Part shown: positions 42,918 through 53,047 of the stretch, one piece after another | How the letters are laid out: every line of letters starts with the position of its first letter | Position numbering within the stretch: the stretch's first letter is position 1 | NCBI RefSeq assembly: GCF_900105535.1 | Contig: NZ_LT629779.1 | Coordinates: forward strand, 1,550,001-1,614,000 | Direction of reading: 5' to 3' | DNA from: Pseudarthrobacter equi | Lineage (GTDB): Bacteria; Actinomycetota; Actinomycetes; Actinomycetales; Micrococcaceae | DNA length: 64,000 nt | Position numbers and translations under genes: made by a program | Notes under the pieces: generated by a model | The model's database searches: none | What the model was told of the DNA's origin: nothing | What the model saw: only the letters and a program-made list of their open reading frames with translations

Positions 42918-43854
42918 TTTCGATGACCTTGCCCCAGTACGGGCCGTACATGACCTTGGAGCCGCTGTAGCCGTAGCTGTTGATCGAGTTCTGCATGCCG
43001 CCAGGGCCGGACCCGATGAACCAGGGGCCGCCGGAGGAGCCGCTGGTCATGTCGCAGGGAATCCCCTGGGTGCCGAAGTCCTTGTTGATGGTGTCCGGGC
43101 TGGCCGTACCGGTGCAGCTCTTGAGGGTCAGGCCGGTGAACGGTTTGTCCGCCGGGTAACCGTAGGACGTGTAGGACAGGCCGCGTTCCTGGTTGAAGGC
43201 GACGCCGGAGCCGCCCACCACGTCCGTGAGGAGGGCGTCATTGAGGGGGTCCATGACCGCGAATGCAGTGTCGTAGGCGATGTTGCCGGAGGAGCTCCAC
43301 TCGTCAGTGGTGAAGAGTTCCCTTGCGGTCCACTTGCCGTACGGTGCCTTGCCGTTGTCATAGGCGGGAACGAACGTGAAGTTCGTGGCCTCCTGGCCCG
43401 GGCCGCCGATCACGCAGTGTCCCGCCGTGGACACGGTGCTCTTGTTTTCCGAGGTCACGGCGTTGCCGGAGCAGACGTAGTTGGCGCCACCCATGCTGAA
43501 GAACACTTTGCCGATGTGGGCTACGGATGTGGTGCTGGTGTCTTTGCCCTTGCTGGCCTTTACTTTGGCGTTCTTGCCCCGTTCGACGGACGCCGGGTTG
43601 GCGTTGTTTCCGCGGTCCATGGCCTTGGCCGCCAGGACATCACCGGGGAGTGCCTGCTGCATTCGCTCGGATGTCCAGTAGTCGGCGGCACCGGCGCTGT
43701 TCACGGCCAGGCGCACGATGGAGGGAAGGGCCTTCTCGTCTGAGGGCGATGGGGAGGCCGGCGCAGCGGAAGCGCCGCCGGCGGTGGTCAGAGCCAGAAC
43801 GGCTGCGGCGGAGAAGCTCAGGATGCCGGAAGCCAGGGACCGGGTGCGTGTCAT
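42889..43854 (-). CDS. Secreted V8-like serine protease
   Basis: A 321-residue preproprotein. A signal peptide (LASGILSFSAAAVLALTTAGGASA) ends about residue 30. A propeptide of about 80 residues with YWTSERMQQALPG follows. The trypsin-like domain has His 146 in STAGHC, Asp 195 in YDTAFAV and Ser 274 in GSSGGPW, with Cys pairs around 128/147 and 247/267. The layout resembles actinobacterial glutamyl endopeptidase/V8-type secreted proteases. It acts outside the cell after propeptide removal. The small downstream ORF overlaps its end. Confidence 0.9.
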   Translation of the reverse strand: MTRTRSLASGILSFSAAAVLALTTAGGASAAPASPSPSDEKALPSIVRLAVNSAGAADYWTSERMQQALPGDVLAAKAMDRGNNANPASVERGKNAKVKASKGKDTSTTSVAHIGKVFFSMGGANYVCSGNAVTSENKSTVSTAGHCVIGGPGQEATNFTFVPAYDNGKAPYGKWTARELFTTDEWSSSGNIAYDTAFAVMDPLNDALLTDVVGGSGVAFNQERGLSYTSYGYPADKPFTGLTLKSCTGTASPDTINKDFGTQGIPCDMTSGSSGGPWFIGSGPGGMQNSINSYGYSGSKVMYGPYWGKVIENVYNDASES

Positions 43855-44187
43855 TGTTGTCCTGTCTGAACGGAAAATGCCCCGGGGGAGAGGGCGCGGA
43901 TCGACTTCAAGAATTTATCGCGCGCGTCACATATAAGTAAACAGGAGTGACTTACCCTGCAGCGGAAAGGGGGCTGCGGAGCCGCAGGTCAGGAGCCCGA
44001 CGCGGGGCGGGGTGGGGCACCCGGGCGGGCGCCGTCGTCGTACACTTCTCTATCGCTGTAATCCTGCTCACGGCGGGGTCATCCAGCGTTCCCGGTAGGG
44101 TTCAAATCGGTGTCCTCGGGTAAGTTGTACTTGGTGAAATAGACAAAGGTTTCACAACCAAGCCGACCTTCAGGGAGACGCCCGCGC
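43855..44187. other. Intergenic region between the protease gene and icd
   Basis: About 330 bp holding the divergent promoters of the protease gene and icd. ATATAA at 43931-43936 (TTATAT on the minus strand) is a possible protease -10 box, but no matching -35 is seen. An AGGGAGA ribosome site precedes icd. Nothing else was recognised. Confidence 0.4.
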
Positions 44188-46407
<2,220 letters not shown>

Positions 46408-46435
46408 CGGCGGGCTGCTGCGGCAGTTTCACAAG

Positions 46436-46480
46436 AGAGGCGGTGCCCCGGATCTGTTCCGGGGCACCGCCTCTTTCTTG
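46436..46480 (+). terminator. Terminator of icd
   Basis: The stem AGAGGCGGTGCCCCGG (46436-46451) pairs with CCGGGGCACCGCCTCT (46459-46474) and is followed by TTCTTG. Confidence 0.88.
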
Positions 46481-46548
46481 TGCCGCTCACAAAGTGGAGA
46501 GCAGCGCCCAACGTCCCTTCCGGCGTCGTACGCTGCATTGGCGGGCCG

Positions 46549-47031
46549 CTATCCGCTGCCCTTACCCTTGCCCGCGTTGTCCTTCTTGCCCTTGTCCTCA
46601 CCGGAGGGCTGCACCGTGGACGGCGCGGGGGCTTCCTGGGCGGGCGGGGTTTGCTGAGCCGCTTGTTCGGCCGCCTGGCGGGCCTCCTCTTCGGCCCGGG
46701 CTTTGGCCTGGTCGGTCTTGGCGATGGCGTCGGTCAGATCGGCCCGGACTGCGGCGGCAATGGTGGTGATGCTGCGGCGGCGTTCGTCCGAGATGCCACC
46801 CTTCGACTGTGCGTTCCCGAGTTCGGTTTCGAGGCCTTTCAGCGCACTGAGGGCGGTGGCGGGATCGTTCTGCGATGACGCCTGCGTTACCTCAAGCACC
46901 CGTGCCTGCAACTGCTTGGCGGCATCGCGCTGGAGCCCCGTTTCGCCGGTCCCGCAGCCGGCGAGCAATCCGGCGGCCAGCATCGCCGCGGACCAGCGGA
47001 CGGTCAGCGCCCCGTGGTTTCCAGGGGTCAC
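46549..47031 (-). CDS. Lipoprotein coupled to the Ser/Thr kinase gene
   Basis: A 160-residue protein with a signal (AAMLAAGLLAGC, lipobox LAGC). The mature part is helical (AAKQLQARVLEVTQASSQ, LKGLETELGNAQSKG, RSITTIAAAVRADL) and ends in a Pro/Gln/Lys/Gly-rich tail. Its ATG overlaps the stop of the kinase (ATGA), so the two are translationally coupled. It may be a partner or substrate of the kinase on the outer face of the membrane. No family is recognised. Confidence 0.7.
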   Translation of the reverse strand: MTPGNHGALTVRWSAAMLAAGLLAGCGTGETGLQRDAAKQLQARVLEVTQASSQNDPATALSALKGLETELGNAQSKGGISDERRRSITTIAAAVRADLTDAIAKTDQAKARAEEEARQAAEQAAQQTPPAQEAPAPSTVQPSGEDKGKKDNAGKGKGSG

Positions 47032-48218
47032 GGTTCGACGCTCTTCTGCAGTTCCTTCAGGTGATCGCCGAGTTCCCCGGTGACAGTGGGATACGGCACG
47101 ACGTCGGCGGGAGACTGCGTGGACAGGGTCAGGATCACCGCGGCAACAGCAGCCGCCACCACTATGAGCGTTAGGATCACCGCGAGCCAGAAGCGCTTGG
47201 TGCGGGCCCGCGGATGGAGGTTCCTGGCTTCAGGTTCCTGGGTCTGGGTTGAAGCTGCCGCTTCCCGCAACTCGTCCACTGACTCTTCCGCGGTGATCGA
47301 CGGCGGGTGGAACGGCATGGCCGGCAGCACCCTGGTGCTTTCGGGTGCGAGTTCGCCGGGTGTGGAAGCGGGTGAGACGAGGGCTTGGCGCAGGGCGGTC
47401 TCGATGTCCGCGGCGGATGGGCGCTCCAGGGGTTCGACGGCAGTCATCGAGCGGAGGAGCTGCGCCCACTCTGCGGGGAGGTCGTCCGGGATCTCGGGTG
47501 CCCGGTGCAGCCGGGCCACCGCGGACTCCACGGCGCCGCCGGGGTATTCGACGGTGCCCTTGATGCATTCAATCAGTACGAGGCCGAACGAATAGATGTC
47601 CGTGGCACCGGAGAGCGGTTGGCCCAGCGCCTGTTCCGGACTGAGGTACGCGGCAGTGCCCACCATGGTTCCGGTGGTGGTGAGGCGGGTGGAGTCCGCG
47701 ATCCGCGCAATTCCGAAGTCGGTGAGCTTGGGGCGCAGTGGTTCGCCGGGGCGGATCTGGACCAGCAGGATGTTGGCAGGTTTGATGTCACGGTGGATCA
47801 CGCCCAGCCCATGGACGTAGGCCAGGGCGTCTGCGATTCCGGCGCCGATGACTGCCAGTTCTTCCAGCGGGACACGGCTGTGGCGGATGCGGCCGCGGAG
47901 GTCCTGGCCCTCCACGAGCTCCATGGTGAGGAACGGCCGTGGCTCGTCCGGGATCCGGGTATCGATGCCGGCGTCGAAAAGCGTGACGAGTCCGGGGTGG
48001 TTCAAAGTGGCCAGCAGCTGGATTTCCGCTTCCTGGCGTTTCAGTTCCTCGGTGTCCGGGGCCTGCGGGGCGAAGAGCTTAAGGGCCACGTCACGGCCAA
48101 GGTTTTCGTCCCGGGCGCTGTACACCGAAGACATTCCCCCGCGGCCAATGACCTCATTCAACCGGTAGCGACCGCCGACAACCTCGTTCGTGGTGGAGCT
48201 GGGCGATTCCGCCACCAT
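47028..48218 (-). CDS. Transmembrane Ser/Thr protein kinase
   Basis: A 396-residue Hanks-type kinase. It has the glycine loop IGRGGMSSVYSA, the Lys in DVALKLF, HRDIKPANIL, LTDFGIAR and GTAAYLSPEQ. A single membrane helix (FWLAVILTLIVVAAAVAAVIL) occurs near residue 345, leaving only a short extracellular tail with no PASTA repeat. The kinase lies in the cytoplasm. With no clear sensor domain, signal input may come from the coupled lipoprotein; that is inference. Confidence 0.92.
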   Translation of the reverse strand: MVAESPSSTTNEVVGGRYRLNEVIGRGGMSSVYSARDENLGRDVALKLFAPQAPDTEELKRQEAEIQLLATLNHPGLVTLFDAGIDTRIPDEPRPFLTMELVEGQDLRGRIRHSRVPLEELAVIGAGIADALAYVHGLGVIHRDIKPANILLVQIRPGEPLRPKLTDFGIARIADSTRLTTTGTMVGTAAYLSPEQALGQPLSGATDIYSFGLVLIECIKGTVEYPGGAVESAVARLHRAPEIPDDLPAEWAQLLRSMTAVEPLERPSAADIETALRQALVSPASTPGELAPESTRVLPAMPFHPPSITAEESVDELREAAASTQTQEPEARNLHPRARTKRFWLAVILTLIVVAAAVAAVILTLSTQSPADVVPYPTVTGELGDHLKELQKSVEP

Positions 48219-48519
48219 GTCCCGTCCCTCCCGGTGCGATGCGGCACTGTCGTACTCAAATCATACCGGCGGAGGGGCTGCCCGGCGATTGACCTTGCGT
48301 TTCGCGGCGCACACACCGAGGGTCCGGCGGCGGAACTCCAACATCCGCCGCCGGACCATCGGCCACAAGGACATGTGTGCTGATGACATGTTTTGCGTGC
48401 TTTTTGGTTTCTGTGTTGTGGTCCTCCTTTCCTGCAGCCCGTGGAGTGCTGCCGCTTCAGGCGCGATTCACGGACGCTTTCCCACTTTGGTCAGGGAATG
48501 AAACGCAGGTGTGTGTGTG
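48219..48519. other. Intergenic region between the LAxTG gene and the kinase gene
   Basis: About 300 bp. It must hold the kinase promoter on the minus strand and the 3' end of the LAxTG transcript. No convincing promoter, hairpin or small ORF was recognised; a short GTGTGTGT run lies at its right end. Confidence 0.35.
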
Positions 48520-49878
48520 TCAGGAAGTCCTGCGCTTGCGGAGCACCAGGAGCCCGGCGGCCAGGAGCAGCAGGGCCAGCGGGACGAGGGAGGCGTCCAA
48601 GCCGGTGTTGGCCAATGCGGCCGCACCACCCTGGGCAGGAGCGCTTCGCGGTGTGGTGTCGGCGGCGATCACGCCACTGACTGCTGTTGAACCGGCGGGA
48701 GCTACGGAGATGCCGTTGGTTCCGGCCGTGCCTGCGCCGGTGGTGCCGGTGCCGTTGCCAGGGTTTTCAGTGCCCGGGGTTTCGGTGCCCGGGGTGCCTG
48801 TTCCGGGATCCACGGTGCCAACGCCGCCGGTGTTGCCATCGCCCGGGTTCTCCGTGCCGGGTGTACCGGTTCCGGGGTTTTCAGTACCCGGGGTCTCTGT
48901 GCCAACGCCGCCGGTGCCAAGGTCTACGCCCAGGTCAACCCCGAGGTCGATGCCGGCATCCACTCCGCCGGTGTTGCCGAGGCCGAGGTCGATGGCAGTA
49001 TCGAGTCCGCCGTTGCTGGAGGTGCCGTCCGTGGTTCCGGTGTTGCCGAGGCCAAGGTTGACGTCTGCGTCGACGACGGCGGTGAGGCCGTCGTTGGTTG
49101 CACCGTTGGTGCCGGTGACGCCGCCGAGGTCCACGATTGCATCGGCGTCCACCGCTACATCAGTGGCCGTGCCGTCCGTGGTTCCGGTGTTGCCGAGACC
49201 GAGGTTGACGTCTGCGTCGACGACGGCGGTGAGGCCGTCGTTGGTTGCACCGTTGGTGCCGGTGACGCCGCCGAGGTCCACGATTGCATCGGCGTCCACC
49301 GCTACATCAGTGGCCGTGCCGTCCGTGGTTCCGGCGTTGCCGAGGCCAAGGTTGACGTCTGCGTCGACGACGGCGGTGAGGCCGTCGTTGGTTGCACCGT
49401 TGGTGCCGGTGACGCCGCCGAGGTCCACAACCGCATCTGCGGCAACAGCTACATCGGCCGCCGGGGCCGCGGGGGCCGGTTCCGTCATGGCTGAATTGGT
49501 ACCCAGGCCGACGTTCACATCAGCCTGGACCGCCACATCGGCCGTCGTTGCCTCGGGAGCAGTGCTGCTGCCCCCGAGGCCCAGGCCGACTACGGCGGCC
49601 GCAGCAAGCCCGCTGCCGGCTCCGGCGGTGGTGTCTCCGGCGTTCAGTGCGACGTCCACTACGGCGGCGACGCCCGTTGAGTCGGACGGCGTTGGGTCAC
49701 CCAGCAGGCCCAACGACGTCGTATCAGCGGACGCCGCCGCCGAGATCAGGGCGGATGCGGAAAGATCCGATCCGGTGGTGTTGGTGGTGTCCGCCGCGTT
49801 CGCTGCTGTGCAGCCGAATGCCAGCAGTCCACCGGCAAAGAGGGTGCCAAGCAGCCCCCTGCGAAGGTTGGAACTCAT
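48520..49878 (-). CDS. LAxTG sortase-anchored surface protein with tandem repeats
   Basis: A 452-residue protein with signal peptide (LLGTLFAGGLLAFGCTAANA), an Ala/Val/Asp-rich stretch, three near-identical 49-residue repeats (DVAVDADAIVDLGGVTGTNG...), and a Gly/Thr/Pro/Glu-rich spacer with repeated GTENPGTGTPGTE units. The C-terminus is LANTG, a hydrophobic helix (LVPLALLLLAAGLLVL) and RKRRTS, a class E-type LAxTG sorting signal. It is expected to be linked to peptidoglycan by sortase E; no sortase gene is in the window. AGGAGAAACC precedes the ATG. Biological role is unknown, perhaps cell-surface interaction or aerial/adhesive properties. Confidence 0.88.
   Translation of the reverse strand: MSSNLRRGLLGTLFAGGLLAFGCTAANAADTTNTTGSDLSASALISAAASADTTSLGLLGDPTPSDSTGVAAVVDVALNAGDTTAGAGSGLAAAAVVGLGLGGSSTAPEATTADVAVQADVNVGLGTNSAMTEPAPAAPAADVAVAADAVVDLGGVTGTNGATNDGLTAVVDADVNLGLGNAGTTDGTATDVAVDADAIVDLGGVTGTNGATNDGLTAVVDADVNLGLGNTGTTDGTATDVAVDADAIVDLGGVTGTNGATNDGLTAVVDADVNLGLGNTGTTDGTSSNGGLDTAIDLGLGNTGGVDAGIDLGVDLGVDLGTGGVGTETPGTENPGTGTPGTENPGDGNTGGVGTVDPGTGTPGTETPGTENPGNGTGTTGAGTAGTNGISVAPAGSTAVSGVIAADTTPRSAPAQGGAAALANTGLDASLVPLALLLLAAGLLVLRKRRTS
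49021..49461 (-). repeat. Three tandem 147-bp repeats in the LAxTG gene
   Basis: Identical GGTTGACGTCTGCG marks start at 49056, 49203 and 49350, exactly 147 bp apart. Copies one and two are almost identical in DNA; the third diverges at its edge (ACAACCGCATCTGC). The period is in frame, 49 codons. Confidence 0.92.
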
Positions 49879-49967
49879 GATGGTTTCTCCTGAAGAAGTT
49901 GAAGAAGGGCGCTGATGCAGCTGCCCATATGGCCGCGCGCTGCCGCAAAGGGGCAGCCGGGACTCAA

Positions 49968-50978
49968 CTAGTCAGGCGAAGAACCGGGGTCGAAGGACAC
50001 CGGTGCGGGGGTATGTTCGCGGTCTTCCCGGGCCAGGACGGCGCGGGAGAGGAAATGATCAAAGTCGTAGGCGCTCAGCCAGGCGGCGGAACCGAAGGCG
50101 ACCGAAGCAGACCCTCCACTGCCAGTGCCGGTACCCGGAACGGCAGGGGACTGCGTCGGTTGGTGCGCGGGGTCATCAGTGGCCGGCTGGCCGGCGTCGC
50201 CGCCACCCGAGTGGTGCACAGCAGGCTCGATGCCGGCGGTTTCCGCAAGGAATGCCGCACCGTGGCCCGGGAAGACCGCCAGGACCGGCGCCGCAGTGTT
50301 CGCCCCGGCTGCCGGGTCCGATTCGGCTGTGCCGAACGACTCGGCCGGCACCGCAACGGCGGCATTGAGCAGGGGCTCGACGGGATTTGTCCCGTCCGCG
50401 GCGACGGGTCCGGAGGCCGGCAGTTCTTCCAGCGGCAAGGTTCCGGACAGATCGGGAAGCGGAAGCGGGTCGGAGCCGGTCACGAGGTCGGACACCGGGA
50501 CCAACACCGGTTCAAGCACGGGGATGGCCTCGGCAACCGGCGGAACGACAGCTTCAACGAGGACCGCAGTGGTCCCGTCAGCAACCTCAACGATCGGCGT
50601 TGCAAAGGCGGAAACTGTGCCCGTTGGAACTACTCGGTTCACCACGGGCACGGAGGAGATCAGGTTGTCTGCCACAGCCGAAACCTGGTTTGCTACCGGA
50701 TGCAGCAGTCCTGCCGGCTGGCCGGGTACAGGTGCGGGGGCCGGCGTCGGAGCGGTAGTCGAAGGCTGCGAATCCGTTGGGACAGTTCCGGCAACCTTGC
50801 CTGTCACCGAGGAAACCGACGATGTTACGGAGCTGGTGACACCGCCCAGGAGGGACGAAGCCTCAGAAAGGGTATCGGCTGATGCCGCCGTGGAAGACAT
50901 CGTTAACCAGCCAATGGCCGCGGCCCCGGCAAGCAACACGGGACGCATGGCACGCCACGGCGAATGTGCATTAGCCAT
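49968..50978 (-). CDS. Secreted Pro/Val/Ala-rich protein of unknown function
   Basis: A 336-residue protein. ATG 50978 is preferred to GTG 50987 because GGGGGTGG lies upstream. The N-terminus (WRAMRPVLLAGAAAIGWLTMSSTAASA) is a signal peptide. The mature part is low-complexity: Ser/Val repeats (SSVTSSVSSVTG), then Val/Pro-rich (VVPPVAEAIPVLEPVLVPV), and a C-terminal FGSAAWLSAYDFDHFL segment. No sorting signal or enzyme motif is present. It follows the LAxTG gene upstream on the same strand, 90 bp away, so both may be part of one surface-related set. Confidence 0.65.
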   Translation of the reverse strand: MANAHSPWRAMRPVLLAGAAAIGWLTMSSTAASADTLSEASSLLGGVTSSVTSSVSSVTGKVAGTVPTDSQPSTTAPTPAPAPVPGQPAGLLHPVANQVSAVADNLISSVPVVNRVVPTGTVSAFATPIVEVADGTTAVLVEAVVPPVAEAIPVLEPVLVPVSDLVTGSDPLPLPDLSGTLPLEELPASGPVAADGTNPVEPLLNAAVAVPAESFGTAESDPAAGANTAAPVLAVFPGHGAAFLAETAGIEPAVHHSGGGDAGQPATDDPAHQPTQSPAVPGTGTGSGGSASVAFGSAAWLSAYDFDHFLSRAVLAREDREHTPAPVSFDPGSSPD

Positions 50979-51162
50979 GAGTACCACCCCCAGTACCGTT
51001 AGAAAACGACGATGGCAAAATCCTAAGACTGCTTATCGTCGAAAGTCTAGGGGTCAATAAAAAAGAATGTGACAGAAAATGATTCCGCTTGCTAAAAAGC
51101 GCAAGGATTTCCGGCCCATATTGTCACGTCATTGACGCCTTATTTTGCGAAGCGCCGCGGCT

Positions 51163-52236
51163 TCAGTGATGCCTGTCATTCGGGTAGCTGACGCCCAGCT
51201 GGGCCCGTACGCCGTCAAAAAGGCGCATCGTATTCAGCGAATCTTCCAGCGGCATTACCGGACTTTCGGCAATGCCCTGCTGGATGCAGCGGGTCACTTC
51301 CCGGAGCTCGTAGGTGTAGCCCTTGCCCACGACGTCGAACGTTTCGGTCCGCCGCTCGTCCCACCCCGTGGCCACGGTCAGTTCGCGGGGGTTGTTGATC
51401 GACCCGGCGCTTTGGAGGAAGCCGCGGCTGCCGGCGACGGTCGCCGTGCGCGGTCCGTGTGCCAAAAGCGATGACGTCAGTTGGACCTGGGCTCCGTGAT
51501 GGTAGCCGAGCGTGAGGGCATTCTGGGCGTCCACGCCGTCATCGTTCACATGCCCCGTGGCGCTCACGGTTTGGGGAAACCCGAGCGTTCCCAGCGCCCA
51601 AAGCAGGGGGTAGACGGTGAGGTCGAGCAGCGCCCCGCCACCATCCTGCCGCGCCCACAGCCGGGCGGTGGGGGAATACGGTGCGGGGAAACCAAGATCG
51701 GCAGTGACCCAGTGGATGTCGCCCAGTTCGCCGGACGCAGCAATTTCGAAGGCACGCTGCATGCCGGGCAGGAAGCGGCTCCAGACGGCCTCCATCATGA
51801 AGAGGTTGCGGCTGCGGGCAGTGTCGATCAGCTCGGCCGCTTCCCGGGCGTTGATGGTGAAGGCTTTTTCGCACAGGACATGCTTGCCCGCCTGGAGTGA
51901 GGCCAGGACGATCTGGTGGTGCTGCGCATGCGGGGTGGCAACGTAGACGACGTCCACCGCGTCATCGGCGAGCAGCCGCTGGTAGCCGTGCACGCCGTCG
52001 TGGTCCCCGTACGCTTTGCCGACGCCATAGGCGGCAGCGAACGCGTCCGCCGTCGCCTGCCCCCGGGAGCTGACGGCGTACAGTTCGGCATCTGCCAGCA
52101 GGGCCAGGTCCTGCGCCACGGATTTGGCGATGCCACCGGTGGCGATGATTCCCCAACGGAGGGGCGCTCCGGTTGCTGAACGGGGGTCCGTATCGGCTTG
52201 GCTGGACAACCATGGTGTGGCGATGGGGGCGGTCAT
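51163..52236 (-). CDS. Gfo/Idh/MocA-family oxidoreductase
   Basis: A 357-residue dehydrogenase. It begins with WGIIATGGIAKSVAQDL (NAD(P) motif, with ATGGIA in place of GxGxxG), followed by VYVATPHAQHHQIVLASLQAGKHVLCEKA, in which the usual EKP reads EKA. The C-terminal beta-sheet domain has WVTADLGFP and GGGALLDLTVYPL with D/H-type active residues. The family oxidises or reduces sugars, inositols or trans-dihydrodiols. The substrate is unknown. It stands alone, upstream of the secreted protein gene. Confidence 0.88.
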   Translation of the reverse strand: MTAPIATPWLSSQADTDPRSATGAPLRWGIIATGGIAKSVAQDLALLADAELYAVSSRGQATADAFAAAYGVGKAYGDHDGVHGYQRLLADDAVDVVYVATPHAQHHQIVLASLQAGKHVLCEKAFTINAREAAELIDTARSRNLFMMEAVWSRFLPGMQRAFEIAASGELGDIHWVTADLGFPAPYSPTARLWARQDGGGALLDLTVYPLLWALGTLGFPQTVSATGHVNDDGVDAQNALTLGYHHGAQVQLTSSLLAHGPRTATVAGSRGFLQSAGSINNPRELTVATGWDERRTETFDVVGKGYTYELREVTRCIQQGIAESPVMPLEDSLNTMRLFDGVRAQLGVSYPNDRHH

Positions 52237-52337
52237 TCAGTCATCCTGCCACAGGACTGAAGCAGCGTCGGAGATTGGTCCCCGTGGGTGCCGGGAGGCT
52301 GATGGGGAGGGCACGACGCCGGCCCTCCCCGTCGCTG

Positions 52338-53045
52338 CTAGGCGGTCACCGGGAGCGGGGCCCGGTGGTGCGCCGGTTCCTCCGTCAGCTTTCCCTGCTG
52401 CAGCCGGAACCGGCGGTCGGTCTTGTTGGCGAGGGCACGGTCGTGGGTCACCACCAGGATGGTGGTGTTGTGGTCGCGGCTGAGGGCGCTGAGGAGCGAG
52501 ATGATGTGGTCCCCGGTCTGCTCGTCCAGGTTGCCGGTGGGTTCGTCGGCCAGGATCAGCTTTGGCTCGTTTGCCAGGGCACGGGCGATGGCGACGCGCT
52601 GCTGCTCGCCGCCGGAGAGCCGGTTGATGCGCCTGTCGTGCTTGTCCTGGACCAGCTGGACCTGCTCCAACAGATCCTTGGCGCGCTGCTGGCGGGCTGC
52701 CTTGCGCATTCCCGCGAACTCCATGGGCAGCATGACGTTGTCCACGGCGGAAAGGTTGGGGATCAGGTTGAACTGCTGGAACACGAAGCCGATGTCCCGC
52801 CGGCGGTACTCAGTCAGTTTGGCATCGGGCATCCCTGCCAGGCTCACGCCGTTGACGACGACGTCTCCGCTGGTGGGCTTGTCCAGCGCACCAAGGAGGG
52901 AGAGCAGGGTGCTCTTCCCGCTTCCGCTTTTTCCGACGATTGCGGCGAGGGTGCCCTGTTCGAGGACGAAACTGACATCGTTGACCGGCTTGATGGTGCG
53001 GTCACCGGAGTTGAACGTGCGGACCAGGTTCTTGACTTCAATCAT
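52338..53045 (-). CDS. ABC transporter ATPase, MacB/LolD type
   Basis: A 235-residue ATPase with Walker A GKSGSGKST, the Q-loop FQQFNLIPNLSAVDNV, signature RLSGGEQQRVAIARAL, Walker B LILADEPTG and the H-loop VTHD. The NLSAVDNVMLPMEF stretch is typical of the MacB/FtsE group that works with FtsX-like permeases. Its gene starts 2 bp after the stop of the permease gene upstream, so the two form a transporter operon. Substrates of this class include peptides, lipoproteins and antibiotics. Confidence 0.92.
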   Translation of the reverse strand: MIEVKNLVRTFNSGDRTIKPVNDVSFVLEQGTLAAIVGKSGSGKSTLLSLLGALDKPTSGDVVVNGVSLAGMPDAKLTEYRRRDIGFVFQQFNLIPNLSAVDNVMLPMEFAGMRKAARQQRAKDLLEQVQLVQDKHDRRINRLSGGEQQRVAIARALANEPKLILADEPTGNLDEQTGDHIISLLSALSRDHNTTILVVTHDRALANKTDRRFRLQQGKLTEEPAHHRAPLPVTA

Positions 53046-53047
53046 GG

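Noticed and set aside
44085..44130. tRNA-like GGTTCAAATC T-loop sequence before icd
   Set aside because: The flanking bases do not form a 5-bp T stem and no anticodon arm or acceptor stem can be drawn.
49021..49461. Possible CRISPR or satellite array
   Set aside because: The 147-bp units are in frame within a surface-protein gene and have no spacer structure.
48377..49915. Plus-strand 512-codon frame opposite the LAxTG gene
   Set aside because: It is Pro/Ser/Arg-rich mirror coding of the tandem repeats with no start context; the minus-strand product has signal peptide and sorting motif.
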